NCBI RefSeq assembly: GCF_019059575.1
Contig: NW_024882029.1
Coordinates: forward strand, 124,001-188,000
DNA: 64,000 nucleotides
Direction: 5' to 3'
Source: Amphibalanus amphitrite
Lineage: Eukaryota; Arthropoda; Thecostraca; Balanomorpha; Balanidae
The position numbers and the translations under genes are program-made. Every line of letters starts with the position of its first letter. Within the stretch, counting starts at the first letter, position 1. The notes under the pieces were generated by a model that was given only the letters and a program-made list of their open reading frames with translations, was not told the origin of the DNA and did no database searches. Of this stretch, positions 37,095 to 48,808 are shown one piece after another.

Positions 37095-39351
37095 TCAGGT
37101 TGGCTTCAGAGAGAAGCGGGGTGTGGAGGATGCCATCGCTCGTCTAACCCAACAAGTTCAGGACGGATGGCAGCTGAAGCCGTGCCCCCCATCCCGGAGA
37201 CAGCTGCCGGACGGTGAGTCGGCGCAGAGATTCGTCCTCGTTGCGTACGACTTCGCACGAGCGTACGATAAGGTGGACCATCGCCTCCTGCGTGCCCGGC
37301 TCGCTGAGATGGGAGTACCGGCGTGCTTCAACTCCTGGGTGTGGAGCTTCCTCAGAGACCGGCGGGCTTGTGTCGAGCTCAACGGAGCAAGGAGCGGCGA
37401 GCGCGTCTACAGGGCAGGGCTGCCCCAGGGCAGTGTTCTGTCCCCGACCTTGTTTTTGTTGTGGTCGGCTCCACTAGCGTCAACCCTCCGAGCCCTGCCG
37501 GGCACTACTCCGTACATGTTTGCGGACGACACCTCCACACTGTGCTCGGGTAACACGATTGAAGTCGCGCGGGAGCGGGCACAACGAGCGGCCGATACCC
37601 TGGTCAAGTGGGCCCGGGAGAACAAGATGGAGGTGGCGGGCCAGAAAACCCAGCTTCTAGTTCTGTCTCAGAGCCACCGGGACGCCGTCGGTTGCCGCAT
37701 CCGTGTGGCGGGCCAGACGGTGGAAGGAGGCCCTGAACTGAAGTTACTCGGCGTAACGCTGGACAGGACTCTGGGGTTCGGCCCCCACTGCAGGAACCTC
37801 CGCCGCCGCGTCCGCCCTCGCATCTCTCAACTACGACGAATCACCGGTCGCAGCTGGGGCCTGGAGGAGAGACAACTCCGAGCCGTCGCCAACGGCTACG
37901 TTAGGGGAGCCATCGAACATGCGGCGGCCGCCTGGATGCCGGCGGCCGCCAGGACTAACATTGAAGTTCTGGAACGCGAGATGCGTGCCGCGGCCCGAGT
38001 CATAACGGGCTGCATCGGGTCGGCCCCCATCCACGGAGTAATGGCCGAAGCCGGCGTGGCCCCGGTCGCGGCGCGCCGCACAGCACTGGCGGCGAGGATG
38101 CTGGCGAAGGCCATGGCACTGCCCGAGGAGGACCCGCTACACCGACTGGCCGTGGCGGACCCACCGCGGCGCCTCAAGACCGTCTGCGGATGGCGCCAGT
38201 TGTGTCGGGAGGTGTGGCGGACCCTTGGAGTGGAGCCACCGGTGGAGCCGTTGCTCCCCGTGCGCCCCCCGCCCTGGCAACCGACCGGCACGATCAGCTT
38301 TAACCTGGACATCGGAGCGGGGCTCCCAGCCGGAGCTGCCGCCTCCACGAAGAAGGAAGCCGCCCTACACCACCTGGCGTCCCTGACCCAATGTGCGACC
38401 TGGGTGTGGACCGACGGGTCGGCGACTGGAGGCGTTCTCTGTGGAGGGGCCGGCGCGCTGGTCGTCCACGCCGATGATGACCGCACTGAGCTGAAGAGGC
38501 CCGCAGGAGCGCTCTGTTCCAGCTTCAGGGCGGAGATGCTGGCCATCGCAATGACCCTGGAACATCTGGCGACACACCCTCGTGACGACACATTGCCAAT
38601 AATAATCTGTACCGACTCACAGTCTGCCCTGGCTGCACTGAGAGAGGGGCCTTCGGCCCAGAGGACGGTCCAGGGGGCGGAGATATGGAGCCGCCTGCTG
38701 GAAATCGCCACACCGGACCGCCACGTGACGCTGCAGTGGGTCCCATCGCATTGTGGGATCCCAGGCAACGAGGCGGCGGACGTGCTGGCGGGGGAGGCGG
38801 CGGCGCTGGATCAAGAAATCGCCTCCATCGACGTCAACACCGTCTACAAGGCTGCGGCCCGTCTAGCCAGGGACCAGGCGGCCAGGGACAGACCGTCATA
38901 CCCAGACCCGACACGCAGAGCGGCGACCGGCTGGTACCGGGAGCTGATGGGTACGAGATACCCGCCCCCGGTCTCCGGCCTGGATCGGCGGACAGCCATC
39001 GATGTCCACCAGATCCGGACTGGCCACTGGAGTGGATCAACCCAGTTCCTGCACTCCATCGGCCGGAGCCCCTCAGCCGCCTGCGCCCAATGCCGGGACC
39101 TGCTATGCGAGGCCGCCCGGTGCCCGCTGTGCGGCGAAGAGGCGGACACCCCCCGGCACATCCTGCTCACGTGCCCGGGCCTGATGGGTGTTCGCCTCAA
39201 AATCCCGGCCGTAGGGAACATCCTACCAACACCCGACGAGGTCTGGCGCAGTGACGTGGTGGCGGCCCTGGTGGCCGCCTTCAGGGCCCTCCAGAGCCGA
39301 TGAGGCTACGCCGCGGGGCCACCCGCGGCCGGAGGGAAAATCAACAACAAC
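37095..39351 (+). mobile_element. 5'-truncated non-LTR retrotransposon with target duplication
   Basis: 2,257 bp, bounded by the perfect 13-base direct repeat AGCCAGTATTTGT (37082-37094 and 39352-39364). It carries the end of ORF2, a 3' UTR of about 48 bases and a tail of TCAACAACAAC. ORF1, the endonuclease and the start of the reverse transcriptase are missing, as expected when reverse transcription stops early. The uninterrupted frame and unmutated target repeat indicate a recent insertion. Its GC content is well above that of the flanks. Confidence 0.92.
37096..39303 (+). CDS. Truncated ORF2: reverse transcriptase, RNase H, zinc motif
   Basis: About 735 codons belong to the element; the frame is open further upstream only by chance. 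It starts at the conserved QxGFR region of the reverse transcriptase. It then has YDFARAYDKVDH with the first catalytic Asp, LPQGSVLSP, and FADD with the catalytic pair. A complete RNase H domain follows with its acidic residues: D in TDGS, E in FRAEM, D in TDSQSA, D in GNEAAD. The C-terminus has a zinc-type motif C-x2-C-x8-H-x4-C. RNase H plus a C-terminal CCHC points to the I-like group of non-LTR elements rather than Jockey; the clade is a guess. It cannot move by itself because the endonuclease and ORF1 are lost. There is no frameshift or internal stop. Confidence 0.93.
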   Translation, partial: QVGFREKRGVEDAIARLTQQVQDGWQLKPCPPSRRQLPDGESAQRFVLVAYDFARAYDKVDHRLLRARLAEMGVPACFNSWVWSFLRDRRACVELNGARSGERVYRAGLPQGSVLSPTLFLLWSAPLASTLRALPGTTPYMFADDTSTLCSGNTIEVARERAQRAADTLVKWARENKMEVAGQKTQLLVLSQSHRDAVGCRIRVAGQTVEGGPELKLLGVTLDRTLGFGPHCRNLRRRVRPRISQLRRITGRSWGLEERQLRAVANGYVRGAIEHAAAAWMPAAARTNIEVLEREMRAAARVITGCIGSAPIHGVMAEAGVAPVAARRTALAARMLAKAMALPEEDPLHRLAVADPPRRLKTVCGWRQLCREVWRTLGVEPPVEPLLPVRPPPWQPTGTISFNLDIGAGLPAGAAASTKKEAALHHLASLTQCATWVWTDGSATGGVLCGGAGALVVHADDDRTELKRPAGALCSSFRAEMLAIAMTLEHLATHPRDDTLPIIICTDSQSALAALREGPSAQRTVQGAEIWSRLLEIATPDRHVTLQWVPSHCGIPGNEAADVLAGEAAALDQEIASIDVNTVYKAAARLARDQAARDRPSYPDPTRRAATGWYRELMGTRYPPPVSGLDRRTAIDVHQIRTGHWSGSTQFLHSIGRSPSAACAQCRDLLCEAARCPLCGEEADTPRHILLTCPGLMGVRLKIPAVGNILPTPDEVWRSDVVAALVAAFRALQSR

Positions 39352-39364
39352 AGCCAGTATTTGT

Positions 39365-41800
39365 GTATGTGTAATGGCATGCGTCAATCGTTCATCGCTA
39401 TTTCAGCAATAGCTCCTGACTAGCCCTCTAATGTTTCGTCCTCTCCAAGCCTTTTCCTTCTGTTAAATTACTATGCTACATTCCCGTGGTCATGAAGGTC
39501 ATCGATGCACGGGATCCTATGGAGCAGTCGGAGCCCAAGGGTGCCGTAACTGAATTCCAGTTGTCGGTTCAGGTGGCACGGGGCAGGGCGTCCTTCCTCT
39601 GCTCCGGCCGAGTCTGCTGTGCTCCCGTGGGTACAGGTCGAGTCTGATAGACGGGCGGGAAGGGCATCCTGAGCTCCCGTGGGAGGGCCAGGTCGGGCGG
39701 GGCGCCCTCGCTGTGCCCCCGTCTCAGCTGGAGGTAAACCATTGGCAAATCTCAGCTCCGCGGGCGCCTCCGCTCACCCGACTCAGCTCAGCGCTCAGCG
39801 CTCATCGGCTCAGCTACCGAAAGCAGTTTTACACACCGCAGGCCGCCGGTGACCTCTGAGGTAACGCAGCTTGGGACCGTCAGCGGGCGGACGGTCGCCG
39901 CCGGCCCCCGCTATCGGTAATTAATGCCCGCCCGCCGGACAGCGCTAATGACAGGTCCAGCTGAGCAGACCACCGTCACCTGTCGAGCCACGCAAACGTG
40001 AAAAATGGCGGCCAATCAATCACCGGGAACTATAATAATAGTGGTATTTTGATCACTGGAGATAGTTGTAACAGAGTCACCTGATGGACAATGGGTCAGG
40101 GGTCGCGACGATGATGTTTCTTTCAGCGAGAGGCTTTGGCGATAGAGGATATTGAATGTTGCTCTTTCTGAGTGACCGCTGATCGGGCGCACGGTTGTGT
40201 GACCGCCGTTCTAAGCGCCCTTTAAGTGCTCTTTGTCGATCGGAGTTTTATATCCCAACGCTCGTGAATAAAACATGGCCATCAAGTGAGTTACAGCCCG
40301 CTGCTTTCCTTCAGAGATATAAGATCGAAAGATGTCTAAAAAACCTTTTCTAGGCTTTTCACGTGGATTTCATAAAGCCGATAGCGCACCCGAATTAAAA
40401 TATTTTGCCTTGGGTTAGCATATAAAATATCTTACCTAGACATCAACTAGTCGTCAAAATATACGTTTTAAAGAAAGCTGTTTTCGAAAATGGCTTTTAT
40501 TGCTGGTCAACAATCCTTGATTAGCAGACTCACTAAAGTCCACAGTTGCCTAAACGTGACCGTTTCGTTTCACACAAGAACACAAAATGCTTTAATGAAA
40601 TAAGCAGGGTAAAGTTCTTCCATTATTAATAAGTCAGCCTGCAATAACGATATATTCTTCTACGTAAGCGCACCATGCTAACGCTGCACTCCAGCCACTT
40701 AGCATAACGAGCTTAACCGATACAAATAGCGCTGCCTTTTCGAGCACCTTTATTAATCGTGTGTCTGGTGCCGGGTCTAGCTGAATCAGCTCTACAGAGA
40801 GCCTTGCCTCGGCTTGAATGGCATGGCCCGCGTTTGCCATTCATCACGATGAACTCGATTGTAACATATTGCTGTTAACGGCGTCATATATACTCCGAAG
40901 AGACAAACATAATTGCATCGAGTAATAAGTCTGTCGCAAGAATAGTGCCGAATCGCCTGTAGGCATTGTTACCGTATATTTCAACACATCACTATCAGAT
41001 GGGTATTAAAGTTGTTCTCTGTCTTGCGAAACGATGTAGCTTTGTATGGCAAGGATGCATACATAACTGTGCACCATGCTATAAGATACCTGCTAGGTAA
41101 CAATGCCACACTTAATTCAAGGGTCTCGTATCGAAGTCAAAACCTTGAAAAGCTATAGTTTATTCACTGGTGAGTCCAGAATTGATGACGCACTTGGGAT
41201 AGTGTCTTAGGATAAGCTCCAAAGTAGTTATCCGATTTAGCAACGCACACACATGTAACCGGGCAGTCTTTAAACGAGTGTTTAACTCTTTTTTACTACA
41301 CCATCAAGCTGAGCCTGGATGCACATGAACAAGTCAGTTCGTCATATCGCAAGTGCCATGAAAACGCGCAGAAGTGTTTCAGCTCTGGTCGTCAGTGTAA
41401 CGACTGTAATCTTTTACAGCCACATAACTGACACACCTGGCAATATTGTTGCTTGTGGCTAACAATGGTGTTGGCAATCACGACGTCGTATTTCACCACT
41501 GGTTTAGTTGGGGGCCGAGGTAAGCATTGAGCTGCGTTTTCACTTAGGAAGGCTGCCATATTCTCCATCTGGCTCAAGAATGACATTGCTTTCCAAAAAA
41601 AAAATGCTGGTAATGATAGATTTTTTTAAATCGAGCGTCTTGAATAACAGGCGAAATGTTCCGAACGTTCGGCACATATCTTTTTCAAGGGCTAGGTAAA
41701 GGTGTTAAGGAAAAATTATAAAAAGCATCGGTGCTAGTATGCAACCTTTTACCTGTATAAAAATCGATGTATTTTTATCCAACCATAGAATTCCGGCCAG
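39365..41800. other. Unassigned
   Basis: GC-rich at 39560-39980, then AT-rich. No supported gene. An AATAAA at 40267 has no associated exon. Confidence 0.3.
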
Positions 41801-44080
41801 TTCACCAAACGAACCTCTAACCCGGCGACCGTTACGGTCACAAGTCTCCTCTAGACACCATCCTCCACCCAGCACTGTGGTCGCCGCCGCCGTCCATCCG
41901 CGGCCAGTTGGCGGTGGCGAAATGCGGCCAATGTTCCATGACCGACCCGTCGCCTCAGGACATAGGGGCGACACGGCGGCTGCTGTGCACGATTTGCACA
42001 CGCCATATCGAGCGGCGGCTCGGCTGCAGTTGGCCCGCGGTCAATATAGCAGCCGTCAGCTATGTCCTGTGAAGAGTTCGCCACGGCATCAAATGTCGCG
42101 CGGCGCTAACCGACCGAGACGGCCGGGTAAATGGAACCCTGGCCAGTCGATTAATCGATGGCAGTCCATACAGCCGGCCGTGGCTCGTATAGCGGTGATG
42201 GAGCCGGCATGGAGCGGACTGCAGGGATGACCGATAGGATAAATCGGTGACTTGTCAGATCACGGGCTGATGAAAATTGCGAACGAATTCAGCAAAATGA
42301 TCGAGTGCATGAAGTCTCCTTTTCTTTCTCAAAATGAAGGAGTTGCGCCTTATATCTTCTCAGTCTGCAGTCCCACGCAGAGCAAAATCACAGCACCTAT
42401 TGTAAAGCGGGACCCGGGTCCATCTTTCAGATACATTTCTCTCCTGTTTGCAATCACTTTGGAACAATTTCAATGACGCATCCACCTGATCGCAACATCA
42501 ACCACTTTTCAAGACCTGGGCTCTCTGTGTGTCCCGTCTGAGAGTTCCTGTTCCCACCTGCACTGCAGCAACTGCAAGCTCTGGGGATGGGTGTGCTCTG
42601 CCGAATACCTATGTGTTTTATGCAACCGGAAGGGAGTTCTTTGGTGCGCAGAATAATAAGATGCGCCGAGCAGGATCCATGTGAAATATGCCTCGATGTA
42701 ACGCAGGTACACTGTTTTGTGGTTAAGGATTATTTATGACCGGATTGTTTTATCTATATGGTTTTGCAGGCGTATTGAAAGCTATCCACCGAATGTTTCT
42801 CGATTTAGCTTGAACTACGCAATAAAACACGAAATGCCATAACTTATTTCATATTCCGTAAAGTCCTTATTCCATGGAGATGCAACATTGACATCGCCGA
42901 TGCATAAATATAGCATTGTAAAATGTTAACTTAAATCCTAAGAGCTGACAGTTTTCCTGTACTAAAATCAGCACCAAGCCCCGACCCAAACTCAAAGCGT
43001 TCCGCCAAGGTCGCAAAGTAACTAGTTTCCCATTTGCTTGATGTTCCAACACCTTCTCAATGCTTACAAATAGCGCTTTATCCAACCAATGGCTGAAAAA
43101 TGGGCTCCCAAGAGGTCATCTATTTTTCCATGTCAAATGCTGCAGCCCGACCAAGGTACTTCCGTCGGAGCTCGGAGCCTCTGCAGTTTGACTTGCAGAA
43201 TGACAAATGTGCCGGCGATACGCAGCTAGCATTGATCGCGGAGGCTGTTGGGGAGTGGTGCCCCAGCGGCTACCTCGCCGCTCGGAGCCGCATTGTCCTC
43301 AGCCGACCGAGAGCGTCTCCGGGCCTGCTCTCCGCGCCGCAGCGTATCCTGTCCCGTCCTAAAGGTGCTGTGCCGAAAATGACAATTACGCGATTGGATA
43401 GCCTAATCCCGTTATGCGGCAGTGGGTCAGGCGTCACCTCTTCGTCTCGTTACCAATAACCCGTCATCAGGAGTCATGCCTGTTTTGTGCGCAGATTGCC
43501 TACATGGAGTAACCGGCCGACGCGAGATACAAAGCGGATGCATGATTCCGCAACGCCACGCCCGGCCGCCTTGATCTCCTTTCTCCGGGACTTTCCTGGC
43601 CGTGTGATTGGCGCGCGGGTCAGCGGGAGGTGCAGGGAGGGAGGGGGGTTGAGGGGGGAGGTCGCGGCCCTGCAGGGTTGGGCGCGGCTCGACGGGCCAT
43701 CCCACGTCTGCCGCCCCCGCCAGGCCAGCCACAATGTGCAATATGCATACAATGTGTCCGGCCGGGGCGTCCGAGCTCACGCAGCCATTTGACGATTGAC
43801 ATGAGCTGTCGGCACGGAGGGTGCGGCTCTGAGATGAGAGGAAGAATGGAACATGCAACGGGCTCGGCCCGGCGCCATTCGCAGGTAAACATCAAAGTGT
43901 GACGCGTCAGATGGTCAGTCAAACAATTCGCAGTGACCTTTAGTCATGCAGCGCTAGATTCGCTTTGCATTTATAGTCACTGTCAACAAGTCAGATGCTG
44001 CAGTTGGTAAAGCACACCCAGCGGCCCGCGGCTATAACCGTATTTAGTGTGGCTAAAGCTCCAACCGCTCGCCCGCTCCA
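41801..44080. other. Unassigned, GC-rich patches
   Basis: Open frames on both strands at 41705-42230 and 43100-43920 reflect composition. No domain or transposon ends seen. Confidence 0.3.
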
Positions 44081-46458
44081 CACTCAAGATGAGTCGACTC
44101 TGTTGTTGTTATTGCTTCATCCTGGCTGCTATCACTCTAAAGCCACGCGGCTTTGGAAATCTTAATGGCGGGTGACGGAAGCCATTTGGTATTCTGGCGC
44201 CAGTGTCGGGGTGGCGCCGCCGCGGTGGCCGCTGGGACCACACCTCTAAAGTGCAGCGCCGCTCTCCACTCTGAGCAGACTCAGTTCCGAGGCACGGTCA
44301 GGGGCGGGGACAATCCTGCACCAGCTGACTGTAATCTGTATAGATAGTGAATACGGCCGGGCATTTCCGCGCACCGTCTCCGCCCCGTGTCCGGCGGGGC
44401 GGGGCCACTCCCCTCCCCCCATGTCGTTTCCGTCTCCTCTGACACATCACTGGTCACACTATCCCCCTCGTGTCCCCCTCCCCCCTCCGGCTGAGGGTGG
44501 AAGCGGAGCCGAGTTCTCAGCCTTAGTGAGCGGCTCTCTCGCTCTGCTGCCGTCGGACAATGGTGACCGGGAGGAGCGGCCGGCGCCCCCGCCCTATGAC
44601 ACAGCCGACCACTCGGCCCGGCCCGCCCCAGTTGGGTAATCCGCCCGACCCACCGCGCCGGCCGCTCCGCCCTCCAGACGGCGGCGGGAGGTGACCGACA
44701 GCTGCCGATGGGTAACGTGTTAGCTGCCTCAGTGACTGTGTCTGGGCAAACCGGACCCATGGTCTGTGATTTTGTGCTGTCTGCGCTGTGGGCGATTTTG
44801 TGTTGCATGTAATATGGCTTGTTATGCATTGATAAAAAGGCATGAGTTTATTCTTAGGGGTTGTTGCAGAGGGCAGGCAGGTAGTCGTTCGTCACTAAAA
44901 TGTGTGTAAAAATACTCTGGCACATACAGTTCAAGTTAGCTTTTAACTACATTTCAAGCATAAGTATCATGACGGTTCGCTGTTCTTCAGGATACAGGCT
45001 ACAGTTCATGATGTCACCAGCCAATAGAGATGATACGCACTTAATTTGCGATCCTGCTGTCGGCATTTCAGCTGTAGCTCTCCTGTCAGAATGATGCGTG
45101 TTTGATGTGAAGAGCTTCGAAAATGGATTGGGTTCGGAGAAGACGCGTGTTTACGTCTCGTCAACAACTTTGATGCTGCCAAGAAAAGAATCCATTGAAT
45201 GGAGGTAATACTAGAAAATCCATTTGAGTGCGCCGTTATTCAAAAAGAGCATGATAAAACCTCAAGCAATTCCCATTTTAAGCGGATAAGAAGCAATGGA
45301 ACTCAGGAGCAATCAGAATTTTATCAAGGTACCGACTGCTTATTTGTCTCAAGAGTAGTGAAAATGAGCTTACTCGGCAAGGTATTGAAGGACACCATGC
45401 TCTGAATGGCGACAGTGGACGTTCGGTCACCAGCATTGTGTCATCTATGGGTTTCTTTATTCGTTAAATTATTTATCTGAAGGGTGACACTGGTTCCTTT
45501 TACACTTGAACACAACTTTGTCTTACGCCACACTCAGTGATGCATCAGTAGATCACAAACGCGCGTAATGGGTACATCATCCACCATCTGTTGTCCCCTG
45601 ACTGTTGATCATCAAGGTCAACAGACTCCTGACCCGGAGCTGACTGACTGAAGAGAGTGGGTCTTCAGAAGCCTGCAGGTATCATTGGCAGCCTCTCGCC
45701 GAGTCATCGAGCACGGGAGCAGGCAAATTCCGCCTCGTCACCGGCCGCCTGTTGCGGAGAGGGGACCGGCTGAATTATTGTCGCTGACCTTGCCAGTGAT
45801 ATGTGCGCCGCCTTCTAACGCGCCGCTGACCAGCCCGAGGTCCGCACAATCAGCATGCAGCGGCTGGACGGAACCCATGCGAGGATTAGCGAACACTTCC
45901 GTCCAGTGGTGGTGCATGCAGCCGGCACACGCTGTTGGGGAGGTGTGAGCGTAGCGCGCCACTCTGCCGTGCCGTGTCGTGTCTAGTCAGGCGCTTGATG
46001 TGCGACATGGACCTGAACAGGCTGAGGCAGATTACAGGCGCGCCGCTGCGCCGGTGTCCTCCACGGGACCATCTCGGCGCCATGTCGAGCGTTCATGAAA
46101 AGTCTGATAGAATTTGTGGGCGGTAATCGCTGTAAATGTACACTAAGTTTGTTCCGTGTCTAGATAACTGTGATGTTAGATGCTGCTTTCAATATTTATT
46201 GTTTTAGCTTTGTTTCCAACACGTTTGAGTGAGCGTCGAAATGTCCCTTCACCGCCGGGAACGATATCAACGGTCCAGGCATCCAGCCAAGCCCCGACGC
46301 TCTGTGAGCCAATTTCGAGACGGGGCATATGCAGCGATAGCGGAGCCTATGTTATCAAGAGCCAACGGATTTCGAGCGTGAAATATGAATGTCACAGGCA
46401 CATTACGTAGCGTGTGTGATTCAACTTGCTGGATTGAATAGCCGGCTACACAGAGGCA
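44081..46458. other. Unassigned, GC-rich patches
   Basis: GC-rich at 44190-44720 and 45680-46090. No domain recognised. Confidence 0.3.
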
Positions 46459-46464
46459 TTTATT
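46459..46464 (-). terminator. Candidate polyadenylation signal AATAAA
   Basis: Read on the minus strand this is AATAAA, about 890 bases after the stop of the calcium-sensor exon. It would give a long, GC-rich 3' UTR (46.46-47.35 kb), whose open frames on both strands are therefore probably not genes. Confidence 0.3.
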
Positions 46465-47349
46465 CGAAAACTCCAGGATGTTCAACTTTACAGGGAGATT
46501 ACATAGGCATATGAATGATGTGAGGAACATAAATGCACACTAAGCAGAGCTTGGCTAGTATAGCAGGAATAGACGTCAAAGTTTAGCTACTGGCACGCAC
46601 AAGATATATACTCTGGATTGCGCTTCTCAGAAGCTCACTCAGAACAACCTCTCGTTATCGCTCCGGTCACACCCTGTCTGTATGTCTGTCTGTCTGTTTG
46701 CCTTTGGCCGCCACTACACCTCGGTTTCTCGGCTGGGTCGGGAGGCTCGCTCGCAGACCCGGCCGTCGACAGGTCTGCCGTGTACAGCGGCTGTGCCGCC
46801 ACCCGCGCCTGGCACAGATCTCTGAGCCGCCGCAGCTGATGCCCTGGCACCCTGTGACGGCCTCTGAGTCGAGGTACCGGTGTCAGTCGAGGGTAGACGC
46901 TGCAGGTGTGGGTGGTTCGTCTCCTGATACGTCTGGTGAATATCTTCCCGAAAAGTGTTCGGTGCGGCGCTGGAGAGTGTCGCTGAAGACCTGGACAAAC
47001 TCTCTCGGTGATCGCATCCCTTCGTTGGCGAAAAAGCGCTATTGGTGCCCGAGTTACCGCACCCTCCGCCTTCCCGACTACGGCTTCCGCATCCGTCATG
47101 ACCCTGACATTGACAGGGGCGATACTCTTTACCAGGGACTCTACTCTCCGGGACCGCATCCCGAAGTTGTCCTTCTGCCGCACCACCGACCTCTCTGCAC
47201 TCCTCGGGGGCACGTCCGTCCTCCTCCAGTGGCGGGCCCGCTCCGTCTCGCTCCGCGCGCTCCGTCTGTCCTGCAGAGGCGATCCCCGTGTGCTGCGAGT
47301 GAGCGTGGCCGCCCGGCGCCGCCCCCGGCCCGGCCGGCCACTGCTCCAG

Positions 47350-47460
47350 TCATAGCACCGTGTCCAGCATGTGCAGCGAGCGCAGGAAGTCTGGGTCGCG
47401 ACCACACCAGCGTCTCATCTCCTCCAGGGTGACCAGGCCGTCCCGGTCGGCGTCCATTTG
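47350..47460 (-). CDS. Last exon of a KChIP-like EF-hand calcium sensor
   Basis: 111 nt encoding 36 residues and a TGA. The exon begins in phase 0 after a GTCCCGCAG acceptor (AG at 47462-47461). It holds one canonical EF-hand loop, DADRDGLVTLEE, with Asp at positions 1, 3 and 5, Gly at 6 and Glu at 12. A C-terminal helix follows and ends MLDTVL. The spacing from EF-hand to C-terminus and the SLHMLDTVL ending match the fourth EF-hand and tail of Kv-channel-interacting proteins (KChIPs), and differ from the myristoylated frequenin-type tail. KChIPs bind A-type potassium channel subunits in a calcium-dependent way. I could not find the upstream exons on the minus strand, which may lie far away or beyond the window. 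Confidence 0.75.
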   Translation of the reverse strand, partial: QMDADRDGLVTLEEMRRWCGRDPDFLRSLHMLDTVL

Positions 47461-47830
47461 CTGCGGGACACACCGGCACACAGTCAGATGGGTTCAGCAC
47501 TGAGACAAAGTCAGCAGTCAAACCACAAGGTCGGCGTCCACCTGCTGCACGGGACCGGAGCACAGTCAGATGTTAGAACACAGTCAGTGGCACATAACAT
47601 AATCAGTTTCAGCACACAGTGAGAGGTCCACAGTCAGCTGTCAGAGACCCAGTCATCGGCAGACAGTCAGCATGGTCAGCACATCACACAGCAGCACACA
47701 GTCAGAAGTCAGTGTCACAGAGTCAACGACAGAGTCAGTCGTAAGTGGTACATAATCAATGACACACACTGTCAGCATAGTTAGCACTCAATCAGTAGTC
47801 ACCACACATTCAACGTGCGGTCAGCGTGGT
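47461..47830 (-). repeat. Degenerate CACAGTCAG array in the intron, with exon-start duplication
   Basis: The word CACAGTCAG or AGTCAG recurs about 20 times. At 47522-47560 there is also a second copy of the splice acceptor and first bases of the adjoining exon (GTCGGCGTCCA...CTGC...GGGAC in plus sense). The copied exon start meets a stop within three codons after the copied part, so it is not a usable exon. Confidence 0.65.
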
Positions 47831-48500
47831 CATCCCAATTCGCTGGATCACCATTCTTGATGCATAGAACCGCCAGGCATTTCACGGTAGTCAAAGTCCC
47901 CCCCCCCCCGAAAGTCATCAATGGAGTAAGAGCAAGTTTTTTTTCAGAAGTCGTCACGAGCCACGTTATCACGGTGGAAGAGGCGCAACCTACGATGTTA
48001 TCTATGAGTCACAGAGTCATATGACGGTGTCGTGACTCACAGCTCTCGGTCAGAGTCACGGTCGTGCTGGTGCAATGGGCTTTATGAGTCATGGGTGACA
48101 CTGACTCGAGCCGTAGGAGATATAACTTGGATTGCAATTGCGTGAGCCAAACTCAGCCAACCACCGCTGTTGGAGGAAATATGTAGATAGTACGGACTTT
48201 CGAATAAGAAAATATTCCCCATTAAGTTTTAGTGGCTTACATTATCAATGGACAGCTAGAAATGGCTTAATCAACGCAATGCTTGAACGACACGTTCGCC
48301 ATTTACATATAGCCTACGTAACGGCTGTTTTGCAGCCGCTGGTAATTTTTTATAAGCATACACTTTTAAGTTTTTTTCTGGTGAATAATATTAGATTTAG
48401 CTAACGCCAACACCTTCTCACATTACGGTAGCTTTCAGTAATTTCTCTGTTTCGTTTAGCGGCGGATTTAAAGCGGGTTTAAACGCGGGGCTCAAAACGC
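47831..48500. other. Unassigned
   Basis: Has an 11-base C-run near 47900 and several GAGTCA/AGTCAC words. No gene. Confidence 0.3.
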
Positions 48501-48808
48501 ATTGATAAAAAACAGCCATGAAAGATAGTGTGAAACGAATGTATAAGCCAAAAGGACGCCTTGAGTTGGCTAGAGTTTTTGACTTCTGACGTCACTGTGA
48601 CGTCATTTCAAATGGGATCGACACCAAATTTGGACACAATCTTGGCTAGGTGTTCAGAAAGATGTGTGCAAAGCTTCGCTTCTCTATCTCTTCGCGTTGC
48701 GACGATATCGTCGCAGAAGTAAAGAGGGGCAACTATATATATGCCCCCCCCCCCCCCTCCCAGCGGCCGGCGGGTTGCGCAGAGGCCCTGCAGCGGCCGC
48801 CGGGTTAA
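48500..48808. mobile_element. Right-end fragment of another GT-type element
   Basis: Paired GACGTCA sites at 48588-48606, a long C-run at 48744-48758, then GGCCGGCGGG, GCGGCCGCCGGG and TTAA at 48805-48808. The order matches the right ends of other GT elements. The TTAA is shared with the left end of GT-4. Confidence 0.55.

Noticed and set aside
46635-47563. Open frames of 240-256 codons on both strands
   Set aside because: They overlap the 3' UTR and out-of-frame parts of the KChIP-like exon. No domain, and both strands are equally open.
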